A stretch of 64,000 nucleotides of DNA from Corynebacterium maris DSM 45190 (GCF_000442645.1 NC_021915.1:1302001-1366000), one strand, 5' to 3'. Shown: positions 8,217 to 16,440, counted from the stretch's first letter. Translations and numbers: made by a program. The notes: generated by a model from the letters alone, not told the origin.

Positions 8217-9500
8217 TTATCGGGTAGGGGTGGAAGCCTCGTCCTGGCGGGCCAGAGCGAGCGCCGGAATGATGATCAAGGCGACGATGCCGCCGCCGAT
8301 GGACAACACGCCGAAGCCGGCGGCGCTCATCAGGACGCCCGACACTGCCCCTGCGCCGGCGCCGAAGATGTTTATCCAGACGTCGATGCTGCCCTGGGTA
8401 GCCGCTCGAGTCTCCGGCCGCGTACCCATGACCACCAGGGTCGTGCCGGAGACCAAGCCGAGATTCCAGCCCACGCCCAACAGAACGAGTGCGAGAATCA
8501 GCGCGCCCAGGTTATCGCTGGGGGCGAATGCGGCGATCACACCGGAGAGCAACAGCACCACACCGGAGGACATGGCCGTCATCCGGGCGCCGATCTTGTC
8601 CACGAGCATGCCGGTCACCAGTGAGGGCAGCCACATACCGGCGATGTGCAGGCCGATGACCAGCCCCACCGCACCCATGCTGTGGTCGTGGGCACGCATG
8701 TGCACCGGGGTCATCGTCATGATCGCGATCATGACGATCTGGGAAATCACCATCACCAGCGCGCCGACCAGTACTAATCGCGACAGGCGCGCCGCGGCGG
8801 CGGGGGAGGACTTCTTCAGGGCCGCGGCGGACTCGGCGGCGGTGGCGGCGTCTTGGGTCTCCAATGCACGGGCGAGCAGGAACGGGTCCGGGCGGAGCAT
8901 CGCGAACAGCACGACGCCGGCCAGAATGTAGGCGACGGCGGCCAGCAGGAACGGTTCGGTCAGCGCGGGCAGACCTAAGTTAACGGCCAGTCCTCCGAGA
9001 GGCTCAATGAGATTGGGGCCGGCCACCGCGCCGATGGTGGTGGCGACCATGGCGATGCTGACGGCCGTGCCCTTGCGCTCGGCGGGGGCGAGATCGGTGC
9101 CCGCGTACCGGGCCTGGAGGTTGGTGGCCGTACCGGCCCCGTAGATGAACAATGAGGCAAACAGCAGGATCGGGCTATCGATCTGCGCGGCGACGATCAC
9201 TCCGATGGCGCCGACGCCACCGGCGGTAAATCCGAATCCCAGGGCCAGGCGTCGGCCCGCGCGTTGGGTGACGCGGCCGAGAAGAAAAGCGGTGAGTGCC
9301 GCGCCCAGGGTGAACAGGGCCGTGGGCAGGCCAGATAGGGCGTCGGTCCCCAACATGTCCTGCGCGATGAGCGCGCCGACCGAGATGCCCGCCGCTAGCC
9401 CGGCGCCGCCGAAGGCCTGACTGAGGACGACGACGGCGAGGGTGCGCCGGTGAATGCGCTGCCGCTCGTCAGCGGTGATGGTTTTAAGATGCGTGGTCAA
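8217..9500 (-). CDS. MFS transporter, probable exporter controlled by ArsR-rhodanese
   Basis: A protein of 427 residues with about twelve hydrophobic segments, a major facilitator layout and a central hydrophilic loop of about 40 residues between helices 6 and 7. The loop after TM2 contains GRVTQRAGRR, the MFS motif-A region. The substrate is unknown. I place the start at TTG 9500: AAAGGA lies eight bases upstream on the minus strand, and the start overlaps the end of the regulator gene by 17 bases. Longer readings run through the regulator in another frame and are artefacts. The operon with an ArsR-rhodanese sensor suggests export of a toxic metalloid, reactive sulfur species or related compound; that is inference from context. 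Confidence 0.85.
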   Translation of the reverse strand: MTTHLKTITADERQRIHRRTLAVVVLSQAFGGAGLAAGISVGALIAQDMLGTDALSGLPTALFTLGAALTAFLLGRVTQRAGRRLALGFGFTAGGVGAIGVIVAAQIDSPILLFASLFIYGAGTATNLQARYAGTDLAPAERKGTAVSIAMVATTIGAVAGPNLIEPLGGLAVNLGLPALTEPFLLAAVAYILAGVVLFAMLRPDPFLLARALETQDAATAAESAAALKKSSPAAAARLSRLVLVGALVMVISQIVMIAIMTMTPVHMRAHDHSMGAVGLVIGLHIAGMWLPSLVTGMLVDKIGARMTAMSSGVVLLLSGVIAAFAPSDNLGALILALVLLGVGWNLGLVSGTTLVVMGTRPETRAATQGSIDVWINIFGAGAGAVSGVLMSAAGFGVLSIGGGIVALIIIPALALARQDEASTPTR

Positions 9501-10152
9501 GGGGGAAGTCCTTTGCTGCTCGCCATTCAGTGACGCCTTCGTCCATGGCGCGGGCGTCGACGCCGCGGTCGCGGAGAAGGGCCGCGGCTTCCCGGGCCAG
9601 TCGGCAGAGTTCACCGCGGCAGTAGACCACCACCTGCCGGTCGCGAGGAACCTCTTCGTGGCGTTCCTCAAGCTCAGCCATAGGGATACACACGGCGGCT
9701 GGAAAGTGGCCGGATTTATACTCCGCCTGCGGGCGGACGTCGAGGATGTACATGTCTGCGGTGATCTCGGCGGGGTCGATGGTTGGACCGTGAGAACGGG
9801 GGTCGCCCATGTAGGTCTGCAGAGCGTTGGCGAGTGCGGGGTAGCGACGCAGCGCCACCCGCTTGGCCGCGAGGAACAGTTCCAGAACGTCTGCGCCGGC
9901 CAGCCGGTAGAAGATGCTTGTGCCTTCACGACGGGTGGAGACCAGACCAGCACGCTTGAGGGTCTGGAGATTATTGGAGGCGGTGGTCACCGCCAGGCCA
10001 GACAACTGGGACAGCGTATCGACGGTGTGCTCGCCCTGGGCCAGGATTTCCAACAGCTCCAGTCGGCGGCCGTGTGCGGTGGCCTTGATGACGTGGGCGA
10101 AGTGGTCGAAAACGTCCTGCCTCGTTACTTCTTCACTATTCCATGGACTCAT
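9484..10152 (-). CDS. ArsR-family repressor fused to a rhodanese domain
   Basis: A 222-residue two-domain protein. Residues about 12-95 form an ArsR winged helix (VIKATAHGRRLELLEIL, then TTASNNLQTLKRAGLV as recognition region). Residues about 125-222 form a rhodanese domain with the active-site loop VVVYCRGELC, giving Cys178 and a second Cys183. The two cysteines suggest sensing of sulfur or redox stress or an arsenic-like ligand. It is the first gene of a two-gene operon with the MFS transporter. The ATG at 10152 lies inside a perfect 24-base palindrome that may be its own operator. No clear Shine-Dalgarno sequence precedes the start, so the transcript may be leaderless. Confidence 0.87.
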   Translation of the reverse strand: MSPWNSEEVTRQDVFDHFAHVIKATAHGRRLELLEILAQGEHTVDTLSQLSGLAVTTASNNLQTLKRAGLVSTRREGTSIFYRLAGADVLELFLAAKRVALRRYPALANALQTYMGDPRSHGPTIDPAEITADMYILDVRPQAEYKSGHFPAAVCIPMAELEERHEEVPRDRQVVVYCRGELCRLAREAAALLRDRGVDARAMDEGVTEWRAAKDFPLDHAS

Positions 10153-10159
10153 GGAATAG
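10136..10159. promoter_or_regulatory. Palindrome over the arsR start codon, candidate autoregulatory operator
   Basis: CTATTCCATG, GACT, CATGGAATAG: ten-base perfect arms with a four-base centre. The right arm contains the regulator's start codon on the minus strand. ArsR proteins bind short inverted repeats as dimers, so autorepression at this site is plausible. Confidence 0.6.
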
Positions 10160-10242
10160 GCTGTACGCTGCGCCCTGGGTCGCTCTCCTTCGGGGTGTGC
10201 GACGCCTTGCCGTGCGGACGCCCGCCGACCAGAAAAGGCGAT

Positions 10243-10271
10243 TTGGTGAAAAGGGCTCGACCTGGTTATAG
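10243..10271 (+). promoter_or_regulatory. Promoter of second tRNA-Gln/tRNA-Glu cassette
   Basis: TTGGTG (10243-10248) and TTATAG (10266-10271) with a 17-base spacer, the same geometry as the first cassette. CTGGTTATAG is shared by both, so the duplication included the promoter. It diverges from the arsR gene. Confidence 0.65.
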
Positions 10272-10319
10272 TGTTCTTCGTTAACAACGATGATCAGCGC
10301 GGTTAACGCAACTTCATAG

Positions 10320-10391
10320 TGGCCCATGGTGTAATCGGCAACACTACGGTTTCTGGTACCGTCATTCTAGGTTCGAGTCCTGGTGGGCCAG
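10320..10391 (+). tRNA. tRNA-Gln (anticodon CTG), second copy
   Basis: Identical in sequence to the tRNA-Gln at 7890, with the same acceptor, anticodon loop TTCTGGT and T-arm. Flanking sequence differs from the first copy. Confidence 0.95.
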
Positions 10392-10429
10392 CTGCGATCA
10401 GCTGAAGAAAGAATGATCGCTCGTTTTAT

Positions 10430-10502
10430 GCCCCGTTCGTCTAGAGGCCTAGGACGCCGCCCTCTCACGGCGGTAACACGGGTTCGAATCCCGTACGGGG
10501 TA
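10430..10502 (+). tRNA. tRNA-Glu (anticodon CTC), copy 2
   Basis: Identical to the copy at 7987. The spacer after tRNA-Gln is 38 bases here against 25 in the first cassette, so the cassettes are not a recent exact duplication. Confidence 0.96.
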
Positions 10503-10508
10503 CAACGA

Positions 10509-10543
10509 GAAAGCTCTTTCGGAATTTTACCGGAAGGGCTTTC
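10509..10543 (+). terminator. Terminator of second tRNA cassette
   Basis: Arms of 14 base pairs, including G-U pairs, begin GAAAGC and end GCTTTC, around the loop AATTTTA. TCATTTTT follows. Confidence 0.85.
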
Positions 10544-11152
10544 CTCATTTTTGTGAAGTGAGCGGCCCAAGTCCGCGGCGGGGGACATCCACTGCCTGAC
10601 TCTGTCCGGAGATGCCCGTCCACCCCTTACCAGCGCCCACCTTGACAGGTTTGAGCTGGCCACACCCAATGTGCGGGGTGAAACCAGTTGAGAGCACGTT
10701 AAATATCGTTCCCTTCCCCATGGTCTCGACCTATGCTTCAGGTAACGGAAGAAGTTGAGCGGAACGAAGATAAGTTCCCTAGACACAGTCGAGAAGACAA
10801 AGTCCAGAAACTTCCCGTGCAGACCACGATTTTCGGCGAAGGGAGCAGGATTTGACAGCAAGTGAAGCTAAGAAAAACTCCGGACTCACCTCAGTAGTCC
10901 TCCCGCCAGCGGCACAGCCGTAATCCAGACTTCTAAGCGCAAGGGATGCGTGAAGCAAAGGAGCTGTACGGGAATGACGAACCGGATGACGTCACCCGGG
11001 CCCCACGGATCGGACAGGCCAACCCCCGAGAAATGAATATCCACAGATATCGCGCGGACGTGATCGCGGGGCAATAAAGAACCCGGATCAACGAGACCTT
11101 CGCACTTGGAACTCGGAAAGTGGTGGATCCCCACCGTGACAGGCTCGGCCAG
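10544..11152. other. AT-richer stretch without a confident gene
   Basis: About 600 bases between tRNA-Glu copies 2 and 3. Base composition looks lower in GC than the flanking genes. No frame has both a good ribosome site and protein-like composition. A short frame at 10975-11037 (20 codons) has AAGGAG ten bases upstream, and the minus strand holds an 89-codon frame (10886-11155) whose GTG sits directly against a GGAGG. I accept neither as a gene. The stretch ends in a strong plus-strand terminator, which implies transcription from the left. Confidence 0.4.
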
Positions 11153-11179
11153 CACCCTCCTGACAAGGAGGGTGTTTTT
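11153..11179 (+). terminator. Intrinsic terminator with no assigned upstream gene
   Basis: CACCCTCC, TGACAA, GGAGGGTG and then TTTTTA. The perfect eight-base stem and U-tract make this a strong plus-strand terminator, yet no clear gene lies upstream of it. Confidence 0.75.
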
Positions 11180-11261
11180 ATGTCTTGACCTGTTGATTTG
11201 TAGTACAAAGCAGACATCGTTTACTCTTATTCAAGTCCGCACGACGCAGTGCGACGAACGC

Positions 11262-11334
11262 GCCCCGTTCGTCTAGAGGCCTAGGACGCCGCCCTCTCAC
11301 GGCGGTAACACGGGTTCGAATCCCGTACGGGGTA
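11262..11334 (+). tRNA. tRNA-Glu (anticodon CTC), copy 3
   Basis: Identical in sequence to the two other tRNA-Glu genes, but not preceded by a tRNA-Gln. Its own terminator follows after six bases. Confidence 0.96.
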
Positions 11335-11340
11335 CCAGAC

Positions 11341-11374
11341 ACACAGCGACCAGGTTAAAACCTGGCCGCTGTGT
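11341..11374 (+). terminator. Terminator of third tRNA-Glu
   Basis: Arms ACACAGCG and CGCTGTGT with inner arms CCAGGTT/AACCTGG and one mismatch, followed by TTTTTCT. Confidence 0.85.
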
Positions 11375-11444
11375 TTTTCTATGTCCACCCGAGCCAGGTC
11401 AGCGCCGTTGGCTTCGCACCTGCGACTCTGGAATTCTGGGGCAC

Positions 11445-12278
11445 ATGGGCAAAGGTAAGCCGCGGGCACAGAAGCGGCGCATCGAGGGCGAGTACGAGAT
11501 TTCCACCGGCACGGCGCGCGTGCTCCCGGACCCCGAGCGCGACGGCGCCTACATCTTAGAAATCAACAAGGTGCCGTCCTCGCCGATCGTGCTCGGGGCG
11601 CCGCGCGTCCTGCTCTTCGAGTACATGGTGTGGGCGAGCTGCGCGATAGAGGCCTTCGTCGAGACGCACCGTGGCACGCAGGACGTGCACCTGACCCACC
11701 TGGGTGGGGCGGCCTGTACCTTGCCGCGGTATTTCGCCGACCTGTGGCCCACCTCCCGCAACGAGGTGGTGGAGCTCGACGAGAAGCTCGCCGCTTATGT
11801 GCGGGAGTGGTTCGAGTTCCCGGAGCCGCCGGCCGTGTCGATCACCGTGGCGGAGGCCCGCAGCGCGACGCACGCCATGGCGCCGGGCTCGACGGACGTG
11901 CTCGTCCGCGACGTCTTCGTGGGCGGAGACATCCCCGAGCACCTGTGCACCGTGGAGTTCTTCGCCGCGGCCCACCGCGCGCTTGCTCCAGGCGGGCTCT
12001 ATGTGGCCAACCACGCGGCGTTTCCCGGTTTGCAGACGACCCGCAGGGAACTGGCCAGCATGCGGGAAGTGTTTCCGCACGTCACCGCCGTCGCGGACCC
12101 GGAGATCCTCGCCGGGCGCATGTACGGGAACATGGTGCTGCTCGGTTCAGACTCGCCGATCGAGGAGGAGCCGATCCTGGCTCAACTCCGCGACGCCCGG
12201 GCCCACGCCACGACCAAGGGCGGCAACTGGGTGGACACGGTGATGGGCGCGACGCGTCCGCGGCACGACAAGGCATGA
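11445..12278 (+). CDS. Spermidine synthase-like (aminopropyltransferase-fold) protein
   Basis: A 277-residue protein similar to the spermidine synthase-like methyltransferase-fold proteins of actinobacteria. HLTHLGGAACTLPRYFADLWP corresponds to the nucleotide-binding loop, NEVVELDEKLAAYVREWF to the acidic strand-2 region, and STDVLVRDVFVGGDIPEHL to the catalytic-loop region. Many family members lack proven aminopropyltransferase activity, so the reaction is uncertain. The ATG follows only a poor ribosome site (CTGGGG). The stop overlaps an in-frame ATG of the deaminase gene (ATGA), so the two are probably co-transcribed. Confidence 0.82.
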   Translation: MGKGKPRAQKRRIEGEYEISTGTARVLPDPERDGAYILEINKVPSSPIVLGAPRVLLFEYMVWASCAIEAFVETHRGTQDVHLTHLGGAACTLPRYFADLWPTSRNEVVELDEKLAAYVREWFEFPEPPAVSITVAEARSATHAMAPGSTDVLVRDVFVGGDIPEHLCTVEFFAAAHRALAPGGLYVANHAAFPGLQTTRRELASMREVFPHVTAVADPEILAGRMYGNMVLLGSDSPIEEEPILAQLRDARAHATTKGGNWVDTVMGATRPRHDKA

Positions 12279-12286
12279 TGGGAAGC

Positions 12287-12754
12287 ATGAACCCTGTTTT
12301 TATGGACCGGGCCATCGATCTTTCCCGCCGGGGCATGCGTGCCGGCGAAGGCGGGCCGTTCGGCGCAGTCATCGTCCGTGGCGAGGAAATCGTCGCGGAG
12401 GGCGTCAACCGGGTCATCGCCACCCGCGACCCCACCAACCACGCCGAAGTGATCGCCATTCGGGAGGCCTCTCGGGCACTCGGCAGCTTCGACCTTTCCG
12501 GGTGCGAGCTCTACGCCAACGCGGAGCCGTGCCCGATGTGCCTGGGGGCGATCTACTGGGCGCGGTTGGACGCGGTGTACTTCGCCAACTCGCGTGACGA
12601 TGCCGCAGAGATCGGCTTCGACGACTCGATGATTTACGAGGAGTTGGACAAGGACGTCGACAAGCGACGCATCCCCTTCGAACATCGCCCCCACCCCCGG
12701 GCTCGGGCGGTCTTCGACGAGTGGCTGGCGACAGAGGACAAGACGCAGTATTGA
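12287..12754 (+). CDS. Zinc-dependent deaminase, guanine deaminase-like
   Basis: A 155-residue member of the cytidine/deoxycytidylate deaminase superfamily. NHAEVIAI supplies the zinc-binding His and catalytic Glu, and AEPCPMCLGAIYWA the two zinc-binding cysteines. Size and the C-terminal FEHRPHPRARAVFDEW resemble bacterial guanine deaminase (GuaD), which turns guanine to xanthine. The tRNA adenosine deaminase TadA has the same motifs but usually a different C-terminus, so GuaD is favoured. Starts at 12275, 12278 or 12287 are all in frame; I chose 12287 (MNPVFMDRAIDLS) on family length. Confidence 0.85.
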   Translation: MNPVFMDRAIDLSRRGMRAGEGGPFGAVIVRGEEIVAEGVNRVIATRDPTNHAEVIAIREASRALGSFDLSGCELYANAEPCPMCLGAIYWARLDAVYFANSRDDAAEIGFDDSMIYEELDKDVDKRRIPFEHRPHPRARAVFDEWLATEDKTQY

Positions 12755-12767
12755 GCGGACGGCAGCG

Positions 12768-13481
12768 TCAGGCGGCCGGGGAGGGGCTGGCCTCGTAGTA
12801 GCCTTCGCGTCGCTTGATCTGATTGATGGCGGCGTAAGTCACCGGCAGCAGGACGGCCTCCAGGGCGGTCTTCCACACGAAGCCGACGATGACGTAGTTG
12901 AGGAAATCGCCGGCGGTGGTGATGCCGATGACGGAGGCGGCGATGGTGCAGAAGATCAGGGTGTCGGCGAATTGGCCGACCACGGTGGATCCGAGCAGGC
13001 GCATCCAGAGGGACTTTTCGCCGGTGCGGCGTTTGATCAGTTGCAGGGACCAGGCGTTGAGCAGCTGGCCGACGGCGAAGCCCGCCAGGGAAGCCACGAG
13101 GATCTGCGGCACCAACCCGAGGACGGCGGCGAAGGCGTCTTGGCCGTCGTAAAAGTCGGCGGCCGGCAGCCAGATGGCCAGATAGAAGGACGCGGCGGCG
13201 AAGATGGCGAGGCTGAAGCTCGTCCAGATGGCCAGCCGCGAGTTCTTGAAGCCGTACACCTCGGCGAGGACGTCGCCGATGACGTACGACAGCGGGAAGA
13301 GAAAGAACGCGGCGTCGAGCACCAGGGGCCCGATCTGGATGCCTTTGGTGGCGTTGATGTTGGAGATGATGAAGACGGCGGCGTAGACCGCCACCAGGAC
13401 CGGGAAGAGGGCCGACCCGACCCGGACGTGCCGGGCGGGGACGGCCTCCCCAGGACCGGGGGTCTCAGAGGAAGAAGTCAT
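12768..13481 (-). CDS. YhhQ/VUT-family queuosine-precursor transporter
   Basis: A 237-residue membrane protein with about six hydrophobic segments, typical of the YhhQ (DUF165) family. Family signatures include FIISNINATKGI, FLFPLSYVIGDVLAEVYGF, and GSTVVGQFADTLIF. E. coli YhhQ takes up queuosine precursors such as preQ0 for tRNA modification. No queuosine gene is visible nearby. It lies downstream of ltbR on the same strand with a 48-base gap. The first 25 residues are a hydrophilic extension ahead of the first helix. Confidence 0.88.
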   Translation of the reverse strand: MTSSSETPGPGEAVPARHVRVGSALFPVLVAVYAAVFIISNINATKGIQIGPLVLDAAFFLFPLSYVIGDVLAEVYGFKNSRLAIWTSFSLAIFAAASFYLAIWLPAADFYDGQDAFAAVLGLVPQILVASLAGFAVGQLLNAWSLQLIKRRTGEKSLWMRLLGSTVVGQFADTLIFCTIAASVIGITTAGDFLNYVIVGFVWKTALEAVLLPVTYAAINQIKRREGYYEASPSPAA

Positions 13482-13529
13482 GCGCCATATTGTGGCACGG
13501 GGTGCGCGGGCGGGCGTCGATGAGTTCTC

Positions 13530-14249
13530 TCAGATGGCCTGGGACAGTGTTTCGGCCGCGGCGGCGAGTTCTTTGCCCCAGACGTCGACGGGGGAGGGGG
13601 CCAGGCGCTGGCTGGGCCCGGAGACCGACAGGACGGCGACCAGGTGGCCGGAGCCGTCGAGCACCGGTGCGGACAGGCTGCCGAGGCCGACTTCGCGTTC
13701 TTCGAGCGATTCGGCCAGACCGGTGGCTCCCACCTGCTCGAGTTCTTCGCCGGTGAAGGAGGCCTCGGGCAAGATCTCGGCCTGGATGTCCGCGGAGGCG
13801 TGGGCGAGGAAGACTTTCGCCGCGGAGCCGGAGCTCAACGGCAGCCGCGAGCCGACGGGCACGGCGTTGTGCAGGCCGCTGGCCGGTTCCTGGACGGCGA
13901 CGCAGGTGCGCGTGGAGCCGGTGAGTTGGTAGAGCTGGACGGATTCGCCGGTGGTCTGCATGAGCTCCGCCATGATCGGCGAGGCGACGTCGATGAGCCG
14001 GGCGTGGTCCGGCGCGGAAAACGAGGACAGCCACGGGCCGATGGTCCACTTTCCCTCGGGGCTGCGCGCCAGGAGGCGGTGGGTCTCTAAGGCGGTGGCC
14101 AGGCGGTGCGTGGTGGCGCGCGGTAATCCGGTGGCCTCGCAGATCTCGTTCAGGCTCACGGGCTCCTCGGCGACGGCGTTGAGGATGGCCACGGATCGAT
14201 CCAGAACTTGAATGCCTGAGATGCTTGATTCTGCGCTATACTGTCCCAT
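13530..14249 (-). CDS. ltbR: IclR-family regulator of leucine/tryptophan biosynthesis LtbR
   Basis: A 239-residue IclR-type regulator. Residues about 10-75 are the winged helix (ILNAVAEEPVSLNEICEATG, then RATTHRLATALETHRLL). The rest is the effector-binding domain (STRTCVAVQEPASGLH, GSRLPLSSGSAAKVFLA). It is divergent from leuC with 99 bases between starts. In C. glutamicum the gene at this place, LtbR, represses leuB, leuCD and the trp operon. The same arrangement is seen in mycobacteria. Its ATG lies at the end of a direct-repeat element that may be the operator. Confidence 0.92.
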   Translation of the reverse strand: MGQYSAESSISGIQVLDRSVAILNAVAEEPVSLNEICEATGLPRATTHRLATALETHRLLARSPEGKWTIGPWLSSFSAPDHARLIDVASPIMAELMQTTGESVQLYQLTGSTRTCVAVQEPASGLHNAVPVGSRLPLSSGSAAKVFLAHASADIQAEILPEASFTGEELEQVGATGLAESLEEREVGLGSLSAPVLDGSGHLVAVLSVSGPSQRLAPSPVDVWGKELAAAAETLSQAI

Positions 14250-14271
14250 ATAACGGATAGTACCGTCCCAT
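14239..14271. promoter_or_regulatory. Direct repeat TAC(T/C)GTCCCAT, candidate LtbR operator
   Basis: Two 11-base copies, differing at one base, at 14239-14249 and 14261-14271. The period is 22 bases, about two helical turns. The element covers the ltbR start and lies upstream of leuC. TATAAC at 14249-14254 may be the leuC -10, with TTGATT at 14225-14230 and an 18-base spacer. Confidence 0.5.
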
Positions 14272-14348
14272 CAAGTGAGATGCACGCGGCGTGACGGCGG
14301 CATGTCCTCAGACCGGGGCGCGAACACAAACAAGAAGGTGAACGAAGT

Positions 14349-15767
14349 ATGACCGAGAAGCTCACTCTCGCCGAGAAGGTGTGGCGCGACCACGTCATCA
14401 CCCGGGGCGACAACGGCGAACCCGACTTGATTTACATTGACTTCCAGCTGCTCCACGAGGTCACCAGCCCCCAGGCCTTCGACGGTCTGCGCATGGCCGG
14501 GCGCGAGATGCGTCGCCCGGACCTGCACCTGGCCACCGAGGACCACAACGTGCCCACCGAGGGCATCGTCTCCGGCTCGCTGCTGGAGATCCGCGAGCAG
14601 ACCTCGCGCACCCAGGTCGAGACCCTGCGCAAGAACTGTGAAGAGTTCGGCGTGCGCCTGCACCCCATGGGCGACATCAACCAGGGCATCGTGCACACCG
14701 TCGGCCCGCAGCTGGGCATCACTCAGCCGGGCATGACCATCGTCTGTGGCGACTCGCACACCTCCACCCACGGCGCGTTCGGCTCCATGGCCTTCGGCAT
14801 CGGCACCTCCGAGGTCGAGCACGTCATGGCCACCCAGACGCTGTCGCTCAAGCCCTTCAAGACGATGGCCGTCGAGGTCTCCGGCGAACTGCAGCCGGGC
14901 GTGACCAGCAAGGACATCATCCTGGCGATCATCGCCAAGATCGGCACCGGCGGCGGCCAGGGCCACGTCATCGAGTTCCGCGGCGAGGCCATCGAAAAGC
15001 TGTCGATGGAAGCACGCATGACCATCTGCAACATGTCCATCGAGGCCGGCGCCCGCGCGGGCATGATCGCACCGGACCAGAAGACCTTCGACTACGTCGA
15101 GGGCCGCGAGTTCGCCCCGAAGGGCGCTGACTGGGACGCCGCCGTCGAGTACTGGAAGACCCTGCCCACCGACGAGGGCGCCGCGTTCGACACCGTCGTG
15201 CACCTGGACGCCGATGAGCTCACCCCGTTCGTCACCTGGGGCACCAACCCGGGCCAGGGCATCCCGCTGGGCGACGACATCCCGGGCCCGGAGGACTTCG
15301 GCGACGACTCCGCCAAGGTCGCCGCCGCAAAGGCCCTGGAGTACATGGGCCTGGAGGCCGGCACCCCGATGCGCGACGTCAAGATCGACACCGTCTTCCT
15401 GGGCTCCTGCACCAACTCCCGCATCGAAGACCTGCGCGCCGCCGCAGAAGTCGTCGACGGCAAGAAGATCGCCGCCGACACCCGCATGCTCGTCGTGCCG
15501 TCGTCCGCGCAGGTCAAGGCGCAGGCCGAGGAAGAAGGCCTGGACAAGGTCTTCACCGAGTTCGGCGCCGAGTGGCGCACCGCGGGCTGCTCGATGTGCC
15601 TGGGCATGAACCCGGACCAGCTGGCCCCGGGCGAGCGCTCCGCCTCGACGTCCAACCGCAACTTCGAGGGCCGCCAGGGCCCGGGCGGACGTACCCACCT
15701 GGTGTCCCCGCTGGTCGCCGCCGCCACGGCCGTGACCGGTCACCTCGCCAGCCCCGCCGACCTGTAA
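14349..15767 (+). CDS. leuC: 3-isopropylmalate dehydratase large subunit
   Basis: A 472-residue aconitase-family subunit. The three cysteines that hold the 4Fe-4S cluster are visible in FLGSCTNSRIEDLR and GCSMCLGMNPDQLAPG, and GDSHTSTHGAFG is the conserved substrate region. Together with LeuD it isomerises 2-isopropylmalate to 3-isopropylmalate in leucine synthesis. A ribosome site AGAAGGTG stands before the ATG. leuD follows after 15 bases in the same operon. Regulation by the divergent LtbR is expected. Confidence 0.97.
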   Translation: MTEKLTLAEKVWRDHVITRGDNGEPDLIYIDFQLLHEVTSPQAFDGLRMAGREMRRPDLHLATEDHNVPTEGIVSGSLLEIREQTSRTQVETLRKNCEEFGVRLHPMGDINQGIVHTVGPQLGITQPGMTIVCGDSHTSTHGAFGSMAFGIGTSEVEHVMATQTLSLKPFKTMAVEVSGELQPGVTSKDIILAIIAKIGTGGGQGHVIEFRGEAIEKLSMEARMTICNMSIEAGARAGMIAPDQKTFDYVEGREFAPKGADWDAAVEYWKTLPTDEGAAFDTVVHLDADELTPFVTWGTNPGQGIPLGDDIPGPEDFGDDSAKVAAAKALEYMGLEAGTPMRDVKIDTVFLGSCTNSRIEDLRAAAEVVDGKKIAADTRMLVVPSSAQVKAQAEEEGLDKVFTEFGAEWRTAGCSMCLGMNPDQLAPGERSASTSNRNFEGRQGPGGRTHLVSPLVAAATAVTGHLASPADL

Positions 15768-15782
15768 AGGAGCCTTCACACC

Positions 15783-16382
15783 ATGGAAAAGTTCACCACC
15801 CACACCGGCGTCGGCGTGCCGCTGCAGGCCTCCAACGTCGATACCGATCAGATCATCCCGGCCGTCTACCTCAAGCGCGTCACCCGCACCGGCTTTGACG
15901 ACGGCCTGTTCGCGCAGTGGCGTAAGCAGTCCGACTTCGTCCTCAACCAGGACGTCTACAAGAATGGCTCTGTCCTGGTCACCGGCCCCGACTTCGGCAC
16001 CGGCTCCTCCCGCGAGCACGCCGTCTGGGCGCTGATGGACTACGGCTTCCGCGTCGTGCTCTCCCCGCGCTTCGCCGACATTTTCCGTGGCAACTCCGGC
16101 AAGGCCGGCCTCGTCGCGGGTGTGATGGAGGAGTCGGACATCGAATTGCTGTGGAAGCAGATGGAGCAGGAACCCGGCCTCGAGCTGACGGTGAACCTGG
16201 CGGAGCGTTCCGTCACCGCCGGCGGCAACGTCTACTCCTTCGAGATCGACGACTACACGCAGTGGCGCCTGATGGAAGGCCTCGACGACATCGGGCTGAC
16301 CCTGCGCAAGGAAGACGAGATCACCTCCTACGAGGCCACCCGCCCGTCCTTCAAGCCGGCCGTCGCTGGCGCCGGCAAGTAG
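15783..16382 (+). CDS. leuD: 3-isopropylmalate dehydratase small subunit
   Basis: A 199-residue swivel-domain subunit with NVDTDQIIPAVYLKRVTRTG and GPDFGTGSSREHAVWAL, the substrate-contacting segment. AAAGGAG stands upstream of the ATG. It forms the heterodimer with LeuC. A terminator follows 19 bases after the stop. Confidence 0.97.
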   Translation: MEKFTTHTGVGVPLQASNVDTDQIIPAVYLKRVTRTGFDDGLFAQWRKQSDFVLNQDVYKNGSVLVTGPDFGTGSSREHAVWALMDYGFRVVLSPRFADIFRGNSGKAGLVAGVMEESDIELLWKQMEQEPGLELTVNLAERSVTAGGNVYSFEIDDYTQWRLMEGLDDIGLTLRKEDEITSYEATRPSFKPAVAGAGK

Positions 16383-16400
16383 CGTATCGACGCTCGCCCA

Positions 16401-16440
16401 CACCGCCCCGCAGAACCGTCACCGGTCCCGCGGGGCGGTG
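16401..16440 (+). terminator. leuCD terminator
   Basis: Eleven-base perfect arms CACCGCCCCGC and GCGGGGCGGTG with an 18-base loop, followed by TCTTT. It lies between convergent leuD and the Nudix gene. Confidence 0.8.

Noticed and set aside
10367..10861. Minus-strand frame across the second tRNA-Glu gene
   Set aside because: It contains the well-known antisense translation of a tRNA gene (GIRTRVTAVRGRRPRPL). It is an artefact, and the tRNA explains the bases.
10886..11155. 89-codon minus-strand frame before tRNA-Glu copy 3
   Set aside because: The GTG sits directly against the GGAGG of a terminator stem, there is no usable spacing, and the sequence has no domain-like features.
14271..16403. 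710-codon minus-strand frame opposite leuC and leuD
   Set aside because: It is long only because of high GC; leuC and leuD motifs are unambiguous and the minus frame has no recognisable domain.
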